Source: Bacteroidota bacterium (GTDB lineage: Bacteria > Bacteroidota > Bacteroidia > Chitinophagales > Chitinophagaceae). From it: a DNA stretch of 7,216 nt. How positions within the stretch are numbered: position 1 is the first letter of the stretch; each line of letters opens with the position of its first letter. The stretch lies in the NCBI GenBank assembly GCA_023386395.1, contig JAEWJV010000360.1, forward strand, positions 1-7,216, written 5' to 3'. The notes under the pieces are model-generated. The model was given only the letters and a program-made list of their open reading frames with translations. It ran no database searches and had not been told where the DNA came from. Below are positions 5,891 to 7,216 of the stretch, piece after piece. The translations under genes and the position numbers were made by a program.

Positions 5891-6628
5891 TTACAAATAA
5901 ACCTTCTTCACTTCATGCCACAGATCGCGATAGCATTGCGCTGCATAACTGCTGTTGGCATATTCAAATAAAGGCTGCTGGTTAATGCCCATTTTCTCTA
6001 CATCGCTTAAATAAGGAATATAATTTTTAAAGAACAGTTTGTCCCTGTAAAACTGTTGCATTACTTCATGGTGCAAATTTTTCCTGTGATCAACCATGCT
6101 GAAGAAGCATTTTAACTTGCTTTTATCAAGGCCATTATCATCAAAATAAGCGCTCACCATTTCAAAGGAATTAATGGAAAGCGTTGTGGGGATATTCGGC
6201 ATCAAAATATAATCTGCCGCGTTAAAAATGTTTTCGTGCAATAAAGAGATGCCGGGAGGGCAATCGAGTATTACAATATCATATTCTTTAAGATTTGTCA
6301 ACAGCGATTTTAATTTTCTTTTACTGTGTTTTAAATCACTAAGAAATGTATCAATGTTACGCGCAGAAATATCTGCCGGAATTATCCACAGGTTTTCAAA
6401 AGCCGAATCCTGCACGGCATCTTTTATATCAAGCTCGTCTGCAAACAATTTTTTTGTTACGTTCTTATTGTTTGCCTGAACCTTAAGGTAAAATGATGAT
6501 GAGCCTTGTGGGTCGAGGTCCCATACCAGTGTTTTATAACCGTCAGCAGCGGCAAGATAGGCCAGGTTTATGGCAGCGGCAGTTTTGCCCACGCCGCCTT
6601 TAAGATTGTATAAAGCAAAGACTGTCAT
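5891..6628 (-). CDS. ParA/MinD-family ATPase (orphan)
   Basis: This 245-residue P-loop ATPase has the deviant Walker A motif at residues 10-16 (KGGVGKT), with the signature Lys10 that makes the ATP-bound form dimerise. Walker A' is VWDLDPQG around Asp39, and Walker B is IVILDCPPG near the middle. The C-terminal half (EKMGINQQPLFEY and after) matches the ParA group rather than MinD; I see no amphipathic membrane-targeting helix at the end. ParA proteins position DNA or protein cargo by ATP-driven cycling on the nucleoid. No parB, centromere-like iterons or Soj/Spo0J neighbours are in the window, so its cargo is unknown and the symbol is withheld. The frame is open up to 6658, but the ATG at 6628 begins exactly at the first strand (TVFALYNLKGG), the normal family start. 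Length is typical for a solo ParA. Confidence 0.9.
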   Translation of the reverse strand: MTVFALYNLKGGVGKTAAAINLAYLAAADGYKTLVWDLDPQGSSSFYLKVQANNKNVTKKLFADELDIKDAVQDSAFENLWIIPADISARNIDTFLSDLKHSKRKLKSLLTNLKEYDIVILDCPPGISLLHENIFNAADYILMPNIPTTLSINSFEMVSAYFDDNGLDKSKLKCFFSMVDHRKNLHHEVMQQFYRDKLFFKNYIPYLSDVEKMGINQQPLFEYANSSYAAQCYRDLWHEVKKVYL

Positions 6629-6736
6629 ACATCTAAAATACAAATTAAAACAGCCCATCCCAAACCCTTACCAAAGGAACAGGCTTTCGGCTCTTAAAAT
6701 AATTTAATATAACCTGGTATTACGGCATTATAAGCT

Positions 6737-6751
6737 CTCTCCATTGGAGAG
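6737..6751 (-). terminator. Weak hairpin after the ABC ATPase gene
   Basis: CTCTCC (6737-6742) and GGAGAG (6746-6751) form a perfect 6-bp stem with a 3-nt ATT loop. It starts 17 nt after the ABC ATPase stop on the - strand. No T-run follows in that direction, so it is at best a weak terminator or mRNA 3' end structure. The remainder of the 140-nt gap up to the ParA-family start shows no promoter I would defend. Confidence 0.3.
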
Positions 6752-6768
6752 TATTTAAGGAAAGGCCG

Positions 6769-7216
6769 CTATTCTTCCCTCAACTGTTTTCCTGTAAGAT
6801 GAATAAAAACATCTTCAAGGTTAGCCTGTTTTACTTCTTTGGGTTTTTCAAAGCCTGATTCAACAAGATCATCTATCAGTTTATCAGGCGAAGCCAGCGC
6901 AATTATTTTACCCGAATCAATAATGGCAACACGATCGCATAAAATTTCTGCTTCATCCATATAATGCGTGGTGATAATAACCGTGGTGCCTTTGCTTCTT
7001 ATATCTTTTATCAGATCCCAGAGGTTGCGCCTTGCCTGCGGATCAAGGCCTGTTGTTGGTTCATCCAGAAAAATAATTTTTGGCCTGTTGATTAATGTGG
7101 TTGCAATGGAGAATCGTTGTTTCTGGCCGCCGCTAAGCTCCTTAAATTTTGCTTTGGCTTTATCGCGGAGATTTACTGTATCGAGCAAATCCACCGGGTT
7201 TACTTTACCGTTGTAT
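6769..7216 (-). CDS. ABC-2 type transporter ATP-binding protein, C-terminal part (cut by window end)
   Basis: The frame stays open to the window edge, so this is the C-terminal 148 residues of a longer ATPase; the Walker A part lies outside. A GTG at 7194 is internal, since the preceding codons (YNGKVNP) continue the domain. In order the visible motifs are the ABC signature LSGGQKQR (7137-7114), Walker B IIFLDEP with the catalytic Glu, the D-loop GLDPQ, and the H-switch TTHYMDEAE. After the nucleotide-binding domain comes a short tail ending in NLEDVFIHLTGK, the LEDVF motif of the CcmA/DrrA/NatA group of ABC-2 exporters. Such ATPases pair with a separate 5-7 helix permease that exports drugs, lipids, polysaccharides or ions; the permease is not in the window. 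The tail between GKIIALASPDKL and LEDVF is shorter than I expect for DrrA-type proteins. Substrate is unknown. Confidence 0.92.
   Translation of the reverse strand, partial: YNGKVNPVDLLDTVNLRDKAKAKFKELSGGQKQRFSIATTLINRPKIIFLDEPTTGLDPQARRNLWDLIKDIRSKGTTVIITTHYMDEAEILCDRVAIIDSGKIIALASPDKLIDDLVESGFEKPKEVKQANLEDVFIHLTGKQLREE

Noticed and set aside
6629..6668. Possible -7 box (TTAATTTG, one mismatch) just upstream of the ParA-family start
   Set aside because: The nearest TTTG elements are 12 or 23 nt away, not the expected spacing, and the resulting leader would be only a few nucleotides long.
5891..7216. Plasmid or mobile-element origin suggested by a parA gene
   Set aside because: There is no ParB, replication protein, iterons, transposase, integrase or attachment repeats, and neighbouring genes are chromosomal housekeeping types.

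Overview
The window looks like an ordinary chromosomal stretch from a member of the Bacteroidota, most likely Sphingobacteriia/Chitinophagia and perhaps Chitinophagaceae. The reasons are AT-rich DNA, no Shine-Dalgarno sequences before the starts, a match to the Bacteroidota -7 promoter box (TAnnTTTG) before the superoxide dismutase gene, the protein families present, and short iterated inverted repeats between genes of a kind I associate with this phylum. The placement is by recognition, not by a search.

Layout. On the + strand, positions 57-977 hold a hotdog-fold acyl-CoA thioesterase and a DUF1569 (DinB-like) protein, 42 nt apart. They converge on everything else, which lies on the - strand. 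The convergent gap (978-1202) carries two diverged copies of a short intergenic repeat and a perfect 13-bp terminator hairpin. Reading leftward on the - strand from the right edge, the genes are: the C-terminal part of an ABC-2 type transporter ATPase (cut by the window end), an orphan ParA-family ATPase, an alpha/beta-hydrolase esterase, an 831-residue AsmA-like membrane-anchored protein, the tRNA adenosine deaminase TadA, and a Mn-type superoxide dismutase.

How the genes work together. The only close coupling is AsmA-like to tadA, with a 13-nt gap and probable shared transcription and translation. The dismutase appears to have its own promoter and a structured leader. The other - strand genes are separated by 89-165 nt gaps that contain hairpin or inverted-repeat elements just after stop codons, so they look like single transcription units. 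The window mixes housekeeping functions (tRNA wobble-base editing, oxidative stress defence, envelope biogenesis, thioester hydrolysis, transport) and does not form one pathway.

I found no CRISPR array, tRNA, rRNA, insertion sequence, phage or defence system, and no evidence of a new multi-gene system. The points most worth a second look are non-coding: the repeat pair at 983-1145, the duplicated hairpin arm in the dismutase leader, and the two iterated inverted repeats at 4964-5034 and 5835-5882.
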